Source of the DNA: Diphasiastrum complanatum
Lineage: Eukaryota; Streptophyta; Lycopodiopsida; Lycopodiales; Lycopodiaceae
Direction: 5' to 3'
Length of the DNA stretch: 64,000 nt
Assembly (NCBI GenBank): GCA_029204225.1
Contig: CM055092.1
Span: 19,461,222-19,525,221, forward strand
Made by a program: the position numbers and the translations under genes. Under the pieces are notes generated by a model. That model worked only from the letters and a program-made list of their open reading frames with translations, was not told where the DNA came from and searched no databases. This document shows, one piece after another, positions 35,818 through 46,439 of this stretch; position 1 is the first letter of the stretch; the number at the start of each line of letters is the position of its first letter.

Positions 35818-37103
35818 ATGGCGAGGAGACCCAGATCTACAATCGATCATGTGATTCTTTACAATGAGAAAGATGAAGCTGATAATTGGAAGCCAACAAA
35901 ATATACGAAGAACTCATGGGTATTGCTGCATCCATCATCAAAGGGCAATTTTTGACAAAAGAAAAGAGCAAAAATGACTTACAAATCTTATTGGAAAGCA
36001 AAAATTTTAGAGTTTAAGACTACCCCGGGAGGTCAATCGATATAAGAAGTCTTAGTACAACATGTATATATGCATTCAAAAATCAAAGTACATGATATCA
36101 ATCCTCATGATCATCAAAAATGTAATTGTAAGTATATCAAAACATATGCACTCTACAACAATCATAGGTGATTTCCTTTATTGATGCTCTTCGGATTATG
36201 ATTTAAATGCTTCAACGTTGTTTTTTTCTTTCAAATTTATATCCATCATGCATAAGTGAATGGGAGCTCGCACAATCACTTGCAAGAATATTAGACGTGA
36301 TTCACTCTGATGTTGGAAAGCTACAATACAGAGGAAGAAGTTCAAAGGAACTTGCAGATTGTGGTATATATTTTTATGAATCTTTATATACGCCACAAAC
36401 AGATGGAGGTTTTGGCAAGCTCGAAACAATTCCATTGCCTAGTTTTCAAAGTGATGAGTGGCCTACTCCTGACAGCATTGTTTCTGAATCCTTGAGATGC
36501 AAGCTACTCATTGATATTAAAAATGCTATGGAGATAAGCACAGGCTCAAAAATTGTTCACCTAAGTTGGTTTATCTCATTGCATACATTTGTTGATTTTT
36601 TCTTGAGTGCTAGTGTTCGTAGGACACCAACTTTATTTGTTTGCAAGGATTTATCAGATGAGACTTTGTCAGATCTCATGGATCAAGGCTGAGATAGTAA
36701 AACAAATAATGACATAGAATGCAGGATTAAAAAGTCCTCAATGATCTTTCGTTATCATATCGAAAAGCAAATGCTCAGTCTCACATTTAGCTACCAGAGA
36801 TACAAGAAAATTGAAGGTACATGAATGGTCACACAAACCGAATGGAGATAAGCATTATCTACAATGAGGAATATTTGACTATGGTTGAGGTGGAAGAGCA
36901 CTGGAAGGTTGATTTTATCAGAACAGAGCTCATACTATTACAAACCAATCTACCAACATATTTCAGATTTATCATCAACGGAAGACTCGTAAGTACTTTA
37001 TGTTTATTGCCATTTCAAAATAGAACATAATAATAGAAAATGTCATCATTTACAATTTCACATTCACTAATATTTGTCATGTCACAGATGCGAAAAAGAT
37101 AGG
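35818..37103 (+). pseudogene. Unknown spliced gene next to the H3-Ulp1 gene
   Basis: An ATG at 35818 opens a short basic exon (MARRPRSTIDHVILYN, NWKPTKYTKNSWVLLH) that stops near 35958. A main exon from about 36255 to 36815 reads EWELAQSLARILDVIHSDVG, SKELADCGIYFYESLY, DIKNAMEISTGSKIVHL and TPTLFVCKDLSDETLSDLM. It has one in-frame TGA at 36690 and then continues open to a possible donor at 36815. A last part (EEYLTMVEVEEHWKVDFIRTE, TYFRFIINGRL) ends at a clear donor (CTC|GTAAGT, 36988). The acceptor at 37088 (GTCACAG|ATG) gives MRKR and a stop. I recognise no domain. It runs toward the minus-strand H3-Ulp1 gene and ends about 250 bases from it. Confidence 0.4.
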
Positions 37104-37357
37104 AGCTGATAACGTGCTGCAAAGATCTACCTGCAACAATCAGCATTGTGGAAGAACAATAGTTTCAAATAAACTTTAGTAAAAATCTGCGTATACACCC
37201 TTTCATTCAATAAATGAAAGCCCAAGTTGGGCATCTGTACATGTATTTTGTGCTTCCAAATTCATAAACTGGAACAACATTTGATATATCAATGTATATT
37301 TTTCTATGAAGTCTATACATGTATTTTTGTTCTATGCTATCTATATTTTTTCTGATC

Positions 37358-39106
37358 TTAATTTAGTAAAACTACATCATCCTTTGCACCATCATCAATA
37401 ATGGGAGGCTGAAGCCTTGCCCTAGCCAGTATACTCAGGATAATTTCTTGTCTAAATCTGTACACCTGGCTTGATGTGTACTCAAGAAGTGTAAACTGCA
37501 AAATAGAACATTCATGTATTAGTAATGGCCAATAACATCACCAGAATAGAAAACTAATCATGATTTCAAAATAAGAATAAACAGAATTTATTACCTTAGA
37601 AATATCAACATCTTGTTGAAGGATGAACCACTCAAAAAACAACTTGGCATTGTACAATGTGTACCACCCACAGCTGAATGAATCATTTTGCTGGGGTGAC
37701 TGCAAAATAATTCAGCACACAGGAAATCAATTATGAAATAGAATGAATTAGATTGAAAATATTTCATTAGAATACTGATTTCAAAATGCTATTAAGAAAG
37801 ACAGAGTTAACCTCCAAGCTTATGCCAATCCACGAAATGGGAAACGTCTATAGGAATATATTTATTTAGATATGGAATGTATATATCTACATCCTTATGC
37901 GTATTTCTTGCCGAATTCATCTTGACACAAGAACATTTGATAATATTATTTATAGATCTCTTAATAGAGATCAGGTTTAAACTCTAGTGGTCCCTGCAAA
38001 ATAAGATTGAAAGTACTTTAGCGACAATTCTGAGAACTATTTAAATTGAAAATGTCAATGTTAATGCATAAAACAGGAAGAAGCACTTAATATATCTTAC
38101 TTGGTATGATAAGGAATGACCAGATACTTTGTTGTTGGTGTGAATCCACTTGTCAGACACTGTGACAATGTGTCATTATTCTCCTTGAAGGCCTGGAGCA
38201 GAAAGTTACTCAGCACCAGCAACTCAGTTGATGAAGCTCTTGCAATGTCAAATTGCAAGAGTGTCAGCCCGGACTCTATCACAGGATCACTGATAGAAGC
38301 CCATTTGTCTTTGAGATCCAGACAATCTAGAACTCTAAAATTAATACTAAAATCAAGTTCATCTAGTCTAAAACAAAAAGGAGTAACAATTGTATCTATA
38401 GCATCCGATATGTCTTTCTCAAATTTAAGATAATCATCTGAATCTATATATGTATAGAAATTGGGAGGAGGAGGAGGAGGTGGATGTGTAGAATCTACAA
38501 CAATTATAGGAGTATCCAAAACAGAGGTAGCTATATTTACAGCATTATCAACAGTAGCATTATCTACAATGGATGCTGGGATAGGCTTCATAGAATCTGA
38601 AGGGTTAGGCTTCACTTTCTTAGGAGCACACTTGGGGGCTGTCTGCTTCTTAGGACGCTTCGTAGGAAGATGAGTCCTATCTACAGGAGTTGGTCTAGGA
38701 GCAGCAGGCTGAGATACATGTAACCTACAGTACCTATCCCTCATTCTCATCAGAAGCTGAAAATCCTTGGGCATTATGGTAACCCTCTTGGTATGGATGG
38801 CAAGCAAAAAAGAATTCTAAAAAAAAAGGCTAATATAATCTTCAGCAGCCTCCTGAGGCACTGAAGAGCACTCAGTGTGAATCTAACGTGCTGTCCGAGA
38901 TCATTTTTTGTTATGTTCCGGACAGCACGGTAGAATGGAGCTCTTGGGATCAACAGAGCTGTTGACCTTTGATACTTGCATATCTCAGAGAGCCACCTGC
39001 TGCGGTTGCGCGTTCTAGGTCTAGCAGGTGGTGTGATGGCAACCGCAGGAGATGAGGATGAGCCAAGAGAGAAGAAGTCTCTCCTTGTCTGCTTTCTCCT
39101 ATCCAT
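37358..39106 (-). pseudogene. Histone H3-like domain fused to Ulp1/C48-type protease
   Basis: From an ATG at 39106 the protein has a short basic tail (MDRRKQTRRD). A histone fold follows that aligns without gaps to H3 from R-T-R through EICKYQRSTALLIPRAPFYRAVRNI. LLIP, a loop 1 one residue longer than H3 and the short tail recall CENH3. A one-base deletion near 38851-38857 and a TAG at 38817 interrupt the fold. It then resumes with EDYISLFF and AIHTKRVTIMPKDFQLL. A basic, proline-rich linker (KRPKKQTAPK, seven prolines in a row) leads to KDKWASISDPVIESGLTLLQFD, like the start of a Ulp1 domain. Exon 3 (37595-37699) reads SPQQNDSFSCGWYTLYNAK, with the catalytic Gln and Cys. Exon 4 is 37358-37495. 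Introns have clean GT-AG ends. Exon 2 (37812-37993) is off frame. Confidence 0.65.
38887..38929. repeat. Perfect 11-base inverted repeat inside the H3 fold
   Basis: CGTGCTGTCCG (38887-38897) and CGGACAGCACG (38919-38929) are exact reverse complements, 21 bases apart. On the coding strand they flank the codons of loop 1, the one-residue-longer segment. Confidence 0.85.
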
Positions 39107-39933
39107 GGGCGTGAACTATGTGATAGCGGACTTGTGCGTGAAGGTCAGGATGAGAAGGAAGGGATGATAAAGAACTCGTAGAGGACCGCTATGTACAGAC
39201 AAAATGTACGGTATATCGAACCTATGCGAGCCGAATATCAAAGAGAACAATTAGATTTGAGGAAAGATGCAGAAGTGCGATATGGGGTGACACGTAGGCA
39301 GACGTATCGGACTTGTGCGCATGGAAGGCAGTAGGAGGAATTTCGATTGTGAAGGGCGCGCACAAATGCGATATGCGGAGAGAAAAAAAAAAGTGAAAAA
39401 AATTCATCGAAATTTGTGATTTTATATTGGGGTTCGCACGTGCGAAAGTACGTCCTGTCACACGTGTGGGAGTTGTACGGACAAATGCGCGAGTGACACA
39501 TGTCACCTTGTCACATTACACGTGTGGGATTTGTACGTTCGAATGCGAGAGCGACACGTGTTTATGAGCAATCGAATGAACACACGACACGTGTTCAGGT
39601 GTCATTTCACACGTGTGTAGGTGTCATCTCACATGTGCATGCACCTGTTGTCGAATTGAAAGTAGACACGTGTCATAAGTCCGTTGACCACACGTGCAAA
39701 AATTTAGTATAAATGGCACAAAAATCGAATAATTTTTTACCTTTTGCGTTTTCGAAATTCGCAACATATCGATTTTGTGCATGCTCATTGCTGTCCGTTT
39801 GCTTGCAACTATACTTGCTCGCGCACAAGTGCGATATTCTGTATCTGTCTGCCGTACATATCCATCTTCTGCACCATTTTGATAGTTATTTCAGTTCTCC
39901 CGCGCGCACAAGTGCGATATTCACGCTACTGCC
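39107..39933. promoter_or_regulatory. Divergent intergenic region with eight G-boxes
   Basis: Eight CACGTG hexamers start at 39437, 39461, 39519, 39555, 39588, 39610, 39667 and 39691, several within ACACGTGT. In plants such boxes bind bZIP and bHLH factors and are part of ABA-response elements. A TATAAAT at 39708 lies properly placed for the plus-strand ORF at 39934. A second motif, GTGCGATAT, occurs at about 39273, 39367 (as ATGCGATAT), 39829 and 39912, mostly preceded by GCGCACAA. The region separates two diverging genes. Confidence 0.7.
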
Positions 39934-40560
39934 ATGGCCTCTTCCTCATCATTCTCACGAGAATCAGGCTTGAGTTCATTTTTGAGTGAATTTGGGATTA
40001 TTGAAAACCTAGACTACTTCCACAGTCTATTCAGGCCATATCTACATGTTTTCAGGACTGCACAACCAAATTCTGACGTATTTTATGAATATTATGTCAG
40101 ATTTAGAGATATACTTAGCAAGCCTGTTTTCTCCATAGGTCCACTCCCGTACATGCATTATACTGATCTTGTTCATTTCTTCCCAGGTTTTAGACATAGA
40201 CTGGATAGAATGTTCACCAAATTGTTTGACCTTTTCAATAGTTCTATGTGTCCGTATTGCAACAAGAAATGTCGATTGGTTGAATATCAGAGTGGTTTCA
40301 TACTTTTTCTGTTAGTTCAGATCCCAGATGATGATGTAGTTCCTGTTGCTGACCCTCCTTTTGCACCCTCCTCTATTCAGTCAGCCATTAAGGATATCAG
40401 TCACTTTCTTATCGACACTCTTGATAAAGAAAGTAACTTCATTGATTTAAATACTGATGTTCTCCGGGATTCTTTCATTAGCCAAAATACATCTGATGAT
40501 GAATCCAAATCTATGGAGGATTCAAAATGTCTTTTCAATTTGCCTGTATATTATATTCCA
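39934..40560 (+). CDS. Unknown protein, 3' end cut by a copia insertion
   Basis: The ATG at 39934 follows the TATA box at 39708 by about 220 bases. About 205 codons are open. The protein is serine-rich at the start, then has aromatic-rich helical sequence (YFHSLFRPYLHVF, YYVRFRDIL) and a Cys pair cluster CPYCNKKC near residue 110. An acidic C-terminal stretch contains NTSDDESKSMED. Around 40540-40560 the reading runs into the minus-strand copia element B, so the natural end is lost. I do not recognise the family. It diverges from the H3-Ulp1 gene across a shared promoter-like region, and the two may have been regulated together. Confidence 0.5.
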
Positions 40561-40979
40561 CTATTTCTAATTGTAGTAAATCCATGAATATCCGAATGTA
40601 CAAGTTGAAAAGGCTTTGTAGATCTAGAAATAAATCTAGTATAAGGTAGTCTATGTGACTTAGACAAAGCACAAGACTCACAAACATGCTTGACATCACT
40701 TAAGGAACTTGGAAGACCAATCACAACCTTCTTTCTTGCCATTACCTCCAATGACTTGAAGTTGAGGTGTCCCATTCTTTTGTGCCAAACCTCTTGAATA
40801 GAAATTTGCTCCCTTGCAACACATCCAACTTGGTTAGCAATAACACAAGCATCTAGTTTGAACAACTTCCCTTGTCTTTTACCTTTTCCAATCAAGACAT
40901 CCTTCCTTTTGATCAAACGACTTCCAACATGACTCCAATTGAGGTTGCCATGTAGCAATGACTTGATCTTCTTTGTCAA
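40551..40979 (-). pseudogene. Ty1/copia GAG-pre-integrase domain (element B)
   Basis: The frame reads VWHKRMGHLNFKSLEVMARKK, GLPSSLSDVKHVCESCALSKSHR and then the start of the integrase core, LVHSDIHG, which carries the first catalytic Asp. The H-x3-H...C-x2-C zinc-binding residues of the pre-integrase are all present. The sequence is cut right after LVHSDIHG at about 40555, where the plus-strand unknown ORF begins. Upstream gag and protease are also missing before the leader at 40980-41535. This is a doubly truncated copy. Confidence 0.85.
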
Positions 40980-41535
40980 CTTGTTTCAATGCACAAAGCA
41001 CTCCTTTGAACAACAACAAATGCTTTCAAAAGAAATCACCAAGATTTGAAATTATCTCACAAATTCTCTTCTAGCACTTATCTAAGCAAATCAACACATA
41101 GAATCATGAAATCTTGATCAACCTATGATCTATCCTCAATCTAATGACTTTTGCCACTTTCTAAGATTGAAACACACTCAAATGAAGTCCAGCAACCTCA
41201 CTATCTAGAGATCCAATCAAAATTAGGATTTTGACAAAATGACAAAAAATTGACTATTCCAAATCTACATGCAAATGCTGAAATTTGATATGCAAATAAG
41301 CCACCACTTAGGCTGATCCAATGATCCAAAAATCAGCCAAATCCAGTATGTGAATTAAAAAATTGAAATTGATCAAGTATATTGACCTATATAGTGTTTG
41401 GATCTACAAAAGATCCAATCTACAATAGCAATAAACTCGATTTTGATGTAGAATCCTCTCTAGCATGCTCTAGACTTGATATCTTCACCGAATCATTGAT
41501 AGATTTGATTTCCTCCTTCATAACCTGAAACACAA
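40980..41535 (-). other. Leader or decayed gag region of copia element B
   Basis: This lies between the pre-integrase fragment and the primer site of element B. I see no gag motif, so gag has been deleted or is too decayed to recognise. Confidence 0.4.
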
Positions 41536-41547
41536 GCTTTGATACCA
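41536..41547 (-). other. Primer-binding site of copia element B
   Basis: The minus strand reads TGGTATCAAAGC, one base different from the standard initiator tRNA-Met site, directly next to the LTR. Confidence 0.75.
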
Positions 41548-42115
41548 TGTGAAAGATTTTAGATCCTTAAGATCCAATCTACTTGAATGATCTTTGGTTA
41601 GAAAGAGAAATACACTACCAATCTCACCAATGTAGAAAAATCAGCATCTACACAAAAAATGAGATGTAAATACTAATAGAACTTGATCAAACTTGAATGA
41701 AATGAAAAATTATTGTTGCTGTCCGTACAAATCCAGCAAGCTACTGTATTTCACAAGTGTGGATCTAAAAATGACAAATATAGATCATTCTACACATAGA
41801 ATTGCAAGCAATCACCAAGATAGTGCACCAATGGATAGTAGAACCCAAGAGAACCATGTATAAGCATGAAATGAGATAGAGAAGAGAGAAGATTGCTCTC
41901 TCCACAAGTTACATCCTTTTATAGCAGGTCCAAACCCTATTTGGCCACTTGGCTTTCCCACCAAAATGCTAACCCTACTAATTTTGGGTCTAGATTCAAT
42001 GTATCCAATTATTCAAATTTGAATCTACTCAGCTAAGTCTAAAACAAGTTTTGGCCTCAATATGCCAAATATGGAAATATAGCAAAATGTGATGAAACTA
42101 GTTGAATCTTTCACA
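41548..42115 (-). repeat. 5' LTR of copia element B
   Basis: The 568-base block begins TGTGAAAGATT and ends AATCTTTCACA, an 11-base perfect terminal inverted repeat. It abuts the primer site. Its middle matches 62587-62935, including a shared TGCACCAATGGA and ACATCCTTTTATAG, in the same orientation. Confidence 0.85.
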
Positions 42116-43180
42116 TCATGGGCAATTGGTCCATATCAATTCATTTTTAGTTATAAAGAGAGTATGAATGGTTTTAACCATTTACTTTGTTCTTAGCCAA
42201 AAGTCTTGTTGTGGACACATGTGCTGGTATTATGACAAATCCATGTTATGCTGACCCAAGTGATCCTTGCAGAGCGAGGTATGTCACGCACTATTGTCCA
42301 TACTCCTGAGGGTATCCATGCTTTCCAGTTGTATCTCATCAAAGCTCTAAAGTGACACTTATTAGGGTACAGTTAAGTTTTGCCATAGCTAATTATATGA
42401 TTGTTTCTGTGCAAAACCATGCTATACAGATTTCATATATCAACCATGGTATAGGGACATTGCTTTGGATAGACATGACTTATTATTAGCAAGAGATTTT
42501 CAACATTTTTGCAAGGTATTAGGACAGATCCATGTCATTCTAACCCTTTCGTAAAAACTATGTATCTTATGCATATCCATGCTGTCTAAGACCGTTTTCT
42601 TGGAGTTCCAGCAGTTAGGTTTTTGACAAGGATTTCTTTAAGAATAGTTTAGTTGATTGACTTTTAAGATTGGACGTAGTCTCTTTTTCTTATGTCATTA
42701 TTTTTAGTGTGTTGAAGAGACATAGATATTAAGATATAAGGAACAATTCATCCCATCCTTGTACGTGCTACATAGGATTCGCATACGAAAGGATAACAAG
42801 AAATCATACCTGCATATTTGTAGACAAGGCTTCTTGAGAGGCTGCCATTGTTGTTTTCTCGCAAGGATATTTTCTCTTTAAATCATAACAACAAGAAAAT
42901 AGTCTTTTTAGTCCATAGCTACGTTTAAGAGTTATGTAAAAAATGTCTAAACAATATATATGGAGTGTGGTGATTGCTTGCTATGTAAAGTTCAATGGGT
43001 AACATTCCTTTTTTCTGAGGTAGATGGTGTTTGGTTTGGACGTGAACCAAACTGTATACGACAAAAGGCCATAGTAATAAAACGATGCTACATTGTCACA
43101 TGCATGGATTACAGTTTAGTATCGGAAAGCAAGACTAAAAGCATAAAGAGACATTTGAGAGTATCATTTTCTTACAATAT
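42116..43180. other. No gene seen
   Basis: Possibly the continuation of the region carrying the 39934 ORF, displaced by copia element B. The open frame at 42960-43190 leads into the zinc-knuckle relic below. Confidence 0.35.
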
Positions 43181-43300
43181 CAGAGATTAAGTCAATGTTC
43201 TATCCCTTGAGCATTTATGTGAAACAGGATCTTATGATTGTTTAAAGGTGGGCCATATAGCATCCTATTGTCCAGCATTGGACGACAACGTTGGACAGTA
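43181..43300 (+). pseudogene. CCHC zinc-knuckle relic (LINE ORF1- or Gag-like)
   Basis: In the frame after the stop at 43188, LSLEHLCETGSYDCLKVGHIASYC appears. The spacing fits the L-C-x-x-(C/G)-x4-H-x4-C part of plant LINE ORF1 or Gag knuckles, with the second Cys of the first pair lost. There is nothing else to define the element. Confidence 0.35.
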
Positions 43301-43469
43301 GGAAGAGTATATATGAGAAGATATAATCAAAATTGAATAAATCGGCTTATTGTCCATCGCTAGATAGGGAGCCTATTACTCACATAATGGGTCAAAAAAT
43401 TATGAAAGTAGATGATTCTACTATCCATCACAGTAGGAGGTTATTTGCAAAGTATGAGAAGGTTGATAG

Positions 43470-44154
43470 TGTGAAAAAATAGCCCATTTTGCCAAATCTA
43501 GCCATGTAGAACTTTGTAAATATTGTGTATAAATGGGTTCCACACATGGAAGACCAAGATGCCACGTGGCAACCCACTTTTAATGTAGGTTAGGTCAAGT
43601 CAAGAGAGTTGGTCATGTCTATTTGGTGGTCATCCCTACTTTATAGGACCCACAACTAAGTTTAAGGTGAAAATCTGACCAACTAGCTACCTACCAAGCA
43701 TAACTCTAGGATCTAGGCTAGGGTTTCATTTTAGGGCAAGAAGAGTGAGTTAAATTCCTTATTACATGCTGGAAATCCACCTAACTTCAAGAAGGAAGTT
43801 GAATTTCTATTTATTCCAAGCTCTCATAGTGAGAAGATAGAATATTTTGGGAGCTCATTGGCAATCTCAAGCTAGTTCACTATGTACATTGAGTTTTTGT
43901 GATCCAAATGCAACCAAATATATTTTTACTTGTTTCTCAGCCTGAAGGTCGTACTACAGCCTATATTACACATGTGTGGGCTCGGATTTCAATGTTGATC
44001 AATCCTTTTGATTGTTATTGCTTGTTGTTTGTCAAATTGCCAATCTAGATCAACTTTTTGATGCCTAGTTTTTTGATAGATTGTTAAGCAAGCATCCAAT
44101 CACTCTTGTGGATCTTTTGTAGATCCATTTATGGTCCTAAAGTATAGTTTAACA
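43470..44154 (+). repeat. 5' LTR of copia element C
   Basis: The block starts TGTGAAAAAAT and ends GTTTAACA directly before a perfect primer site. The end is firm. The start is inferred from the TG and approximate length (685 bases), since no 3' copy is in the window. Confidence 0.65.
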
Positions 44155-44167
44155 TGGTATCAGAGCC
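44155..44167 (+). other. Primer-binding site of copia element C
   Basis: TGGTATCAGAGCC, the standard initiator tRNA-Met site, on the plus strand. Confidence 0.9.
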
Positions 44168-44812
44168 AAGTACAAGAGAATAAGCGATTGATCTAATGCA
44201 AATCCATTTTTAGCAAGTTTTGGTGCTAAAAACTAGTATTGAGAGGGCAAGCTAGAATCTTGATTTTGGTGAGAAGATTTGATCCCAAACTTGGTACGGG
44301 GGTCCAAATCCATACTATCCACATGTGTGGGCACCTCTGGACCTGCATTTAATGCATGTTATTCATTTGATCCAAAGAAATTCAATTTGTGAGCTTTCGA
44401 TGTAAGTTTTGGTGGAAATCTTAGGATAAGCTACCAAGATTGAGTGCCATTGATTAGATTTGACATAGGGTCATGAAATCTAATTAATCTAGGCTGAAAT
44501 CAGGTCCTCTAAACTTGTTTTACAGGTCTTGAAAGTACATCAAAAAGTGTGAGGGAGATTTAGTCATCTTATTGTCCAAAAATAGCTAAAATTGGCAAGA
44601 TTTGATTGTAAGTAGATTTCACATCATCTTATCTTCATTCCAACTTTGTGAGGGAGTGCTAGAACTGAGATTATAAGTCCATTTGTTGAATTAGAAATCT
44701 AATTTGAGTGAAACACTACAAGAGAGAGACCTTAGTGAGTTTTTGGTAAGATTTGTTTGAAAGTAGTTTTTACTTCATCTTATTTTCATTCCAGCTTTGT
44801 GAGAGAGTTATA
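44168..44812 (+). other. Leader of copia element C, with a tandem repeat
   Basis: Bases 44594-44743 and 44744-44812 are the first and second units of a 150-base tandem repeat (GGCAAGATTTG versus GGTAAGATTTG). The rest of unit two, from GGAACTATGATTATAAGTCC, lies at 49864-49950, on the far side of element D. This shows that element D was inserted into the leader of element C. Confidence 0.75.
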
Positions 44813-45527
44813 TGTCATGAACGGATTTGTTTTGTATCCTGAACGTATTTGTTTCTTTGTATTTTCTTGTGCGGAAACTTACAAGAGCCTAGATAAAGAT
44901 CACAAAACAGATTTTATTCTAGCAATCAAAACAACGGAAGACAAGGAGATGCACGAGATAGAGCAACTATATTATCAGTTTAATTTTTAGAGCAAGGTGA
45001 TTAGTGTCTCGCTCTTTGGCAGCCTGATGATCTGCTCTTTCGTTGTGTTCTGCTCGTTGGCAGACTTTCATGCACAACTATTTCGTTTCTCTTCTTTTTC
45101 TTTTATGCTCTACTCATGCACACTCTCTGTGTATATTTTGGTCCAGAAAAATAGTTTATATCTCCACTGTGTGGAGTTTACAAGATAGCTAAACAGAAAA
45201 TTACAAGAGTAGTTAACGCTAATCAACTAATCAGTTACTCTCCGTTATTGCTAGCCGTTTCAGCTAGGCGTGAAGTTTAAGACTTCACGCCTGTTGAGCT
45301 GCCAATTGACAACGCGAAAGATTTTCTTTCGTTTCGTGTCGTGTCTTTTTGGTCCTGGAGCCATGTTTGACTTTCACAAATCATTCGACCTTCGAGTTTT
45401 GCTTTGTTTCGTGTCTTAGGGTTTTTGAGGTATGTTGACTTTCGCGAATTGTTCGCCATTTGACCTTCGCTTCGTGTCACTTCATTTCATGTCGTGGCAA
45501 AGTTGCAGGAGTTCACCATTTCTGACA
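44813..45527 (-). repeat. 3' LTR of copia element D
   Basis: It begins TGTCA at 44813 and ends TGACA at 45527. About 430 bases of it match the right-hand LTR (49415-49859). The adjacent purine-rich tract on the element side reads GGTTCAAGAGGGAG on the minus strand. Confidence 0.85.
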
Positions 45528-45541
45528 CTCCCTCTTGAACC
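45528..45541 (-). other. Polypurine tract of copia element D
   Basis: The minus strand reads GGTTCAAGAGGGAG directly before the 3' LTR. It primes plus-strand DNA synthesis. Confidence 0.8.
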
Positions 45542-46330
45542 TTGCAGCTTTGCACGTTTAGTCTAATTGTCCTTCTTTGCTTTCCGAAGAGTGGCTTGTC
45601 GAGCGGCTTCGTGAGTAGATCTGCAATCATGTCTTCAAATTTTATGCATTGGACCTGGAGCTCTCCTTTTGAGATCAAATCTCAAATGTGATGGTACTTC
45701 AGAGGTATGTGTTTTGTCTTTGAATGGAAGGCTGGATCCTGGGACAAATAAATGACACTCTGAGAGTCCATCATCATCGTGCATGGTCCTCTTTGTGGTA
45801 TCCCAATTGTCTCTAGCATCATTTGTAACCACACTACCTCGTTTGCCACCTTTGAAGCTGCGATGTATTTAGTTTCGCAAGAAGATTGAGCCACCAAGGT
45901 TTTCTTTTTGCATATCCAGCTGATTGCAGTTCCGCACACTATTGTACATCCTCTAGTTATGGACTTGCTATCACCTTTGCAGCTCGCCCAGCTTGCATCA
46001 CTGTAGTGGTGTAGCTCGAATCCTTTTCTTTCGTTTTTTGCTCTATAGGTTAATCTCATATTTTGGGTCCCCTTCAGATATTGTAGGATTCGTTTTTCCA
46101 TTTGCCAATGTGCGATGCCAGGATGGGAAGAGAATTGGCTTAAGGCATAAACAAAGAAAGCTATATTGGGTCTGGTACAAATTGTAAGGTACATCAGACT
46201 ACCGATTAGATTTTGGTAGGGTATACCCACCATCTTTTGTTCTTCTTCTTCTATTTTTGGGAAATCTTGCTTCGTCAGCTTGGCTCCAACTATCATTGGT
46301 GTGGCCTTTTCTTTGTAGTCCATCATGTGA
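45541..46330 (-). pseudogene. rnh: Copia element D RNase H region
   Basis: A long open frame (46326-45682) carries the end of RT and the RNase H: PYQNLIGSLMYLTICTRPNIAF, LKGTQNMRL, YSDASWASCKGDSKS (catalytic Asp) and WICKKKTLVAQSSCETKYIA. The last motif usually reads S-S-x-E-A-E-Y, so one conserved residue is changed to C-E-T-K. MDSQSVIYLSQDPAFHSKTKHI follows. It continues in a second frame to 45487 with EDMIADLLTKPLDKPLF. The region is nearly intact apart from one break near 45680. Confidence 0.9.
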
Positions 46331-46439
46331 TACTGTTTGAGCCCCTTTCTGGCATATTCAGACTGACTTCATTTCATCTTTTATTCGATCTCTTCTGATC
46401 TCCAGCCCGAGGCATTTTGTTGCTTCTCCTAGATCTGTG

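Noticed and set aside
38461-38673. Glycine-rich frame on the plus strand
   Set aside because: It is the antisense of the proline run in the H3-Ulp1 linker.
39222-39506. Minus-strand frames in the divergent promoter region
   Set aside because: They overlap each other in two frames, lack domains and lie over the G-box cluster.
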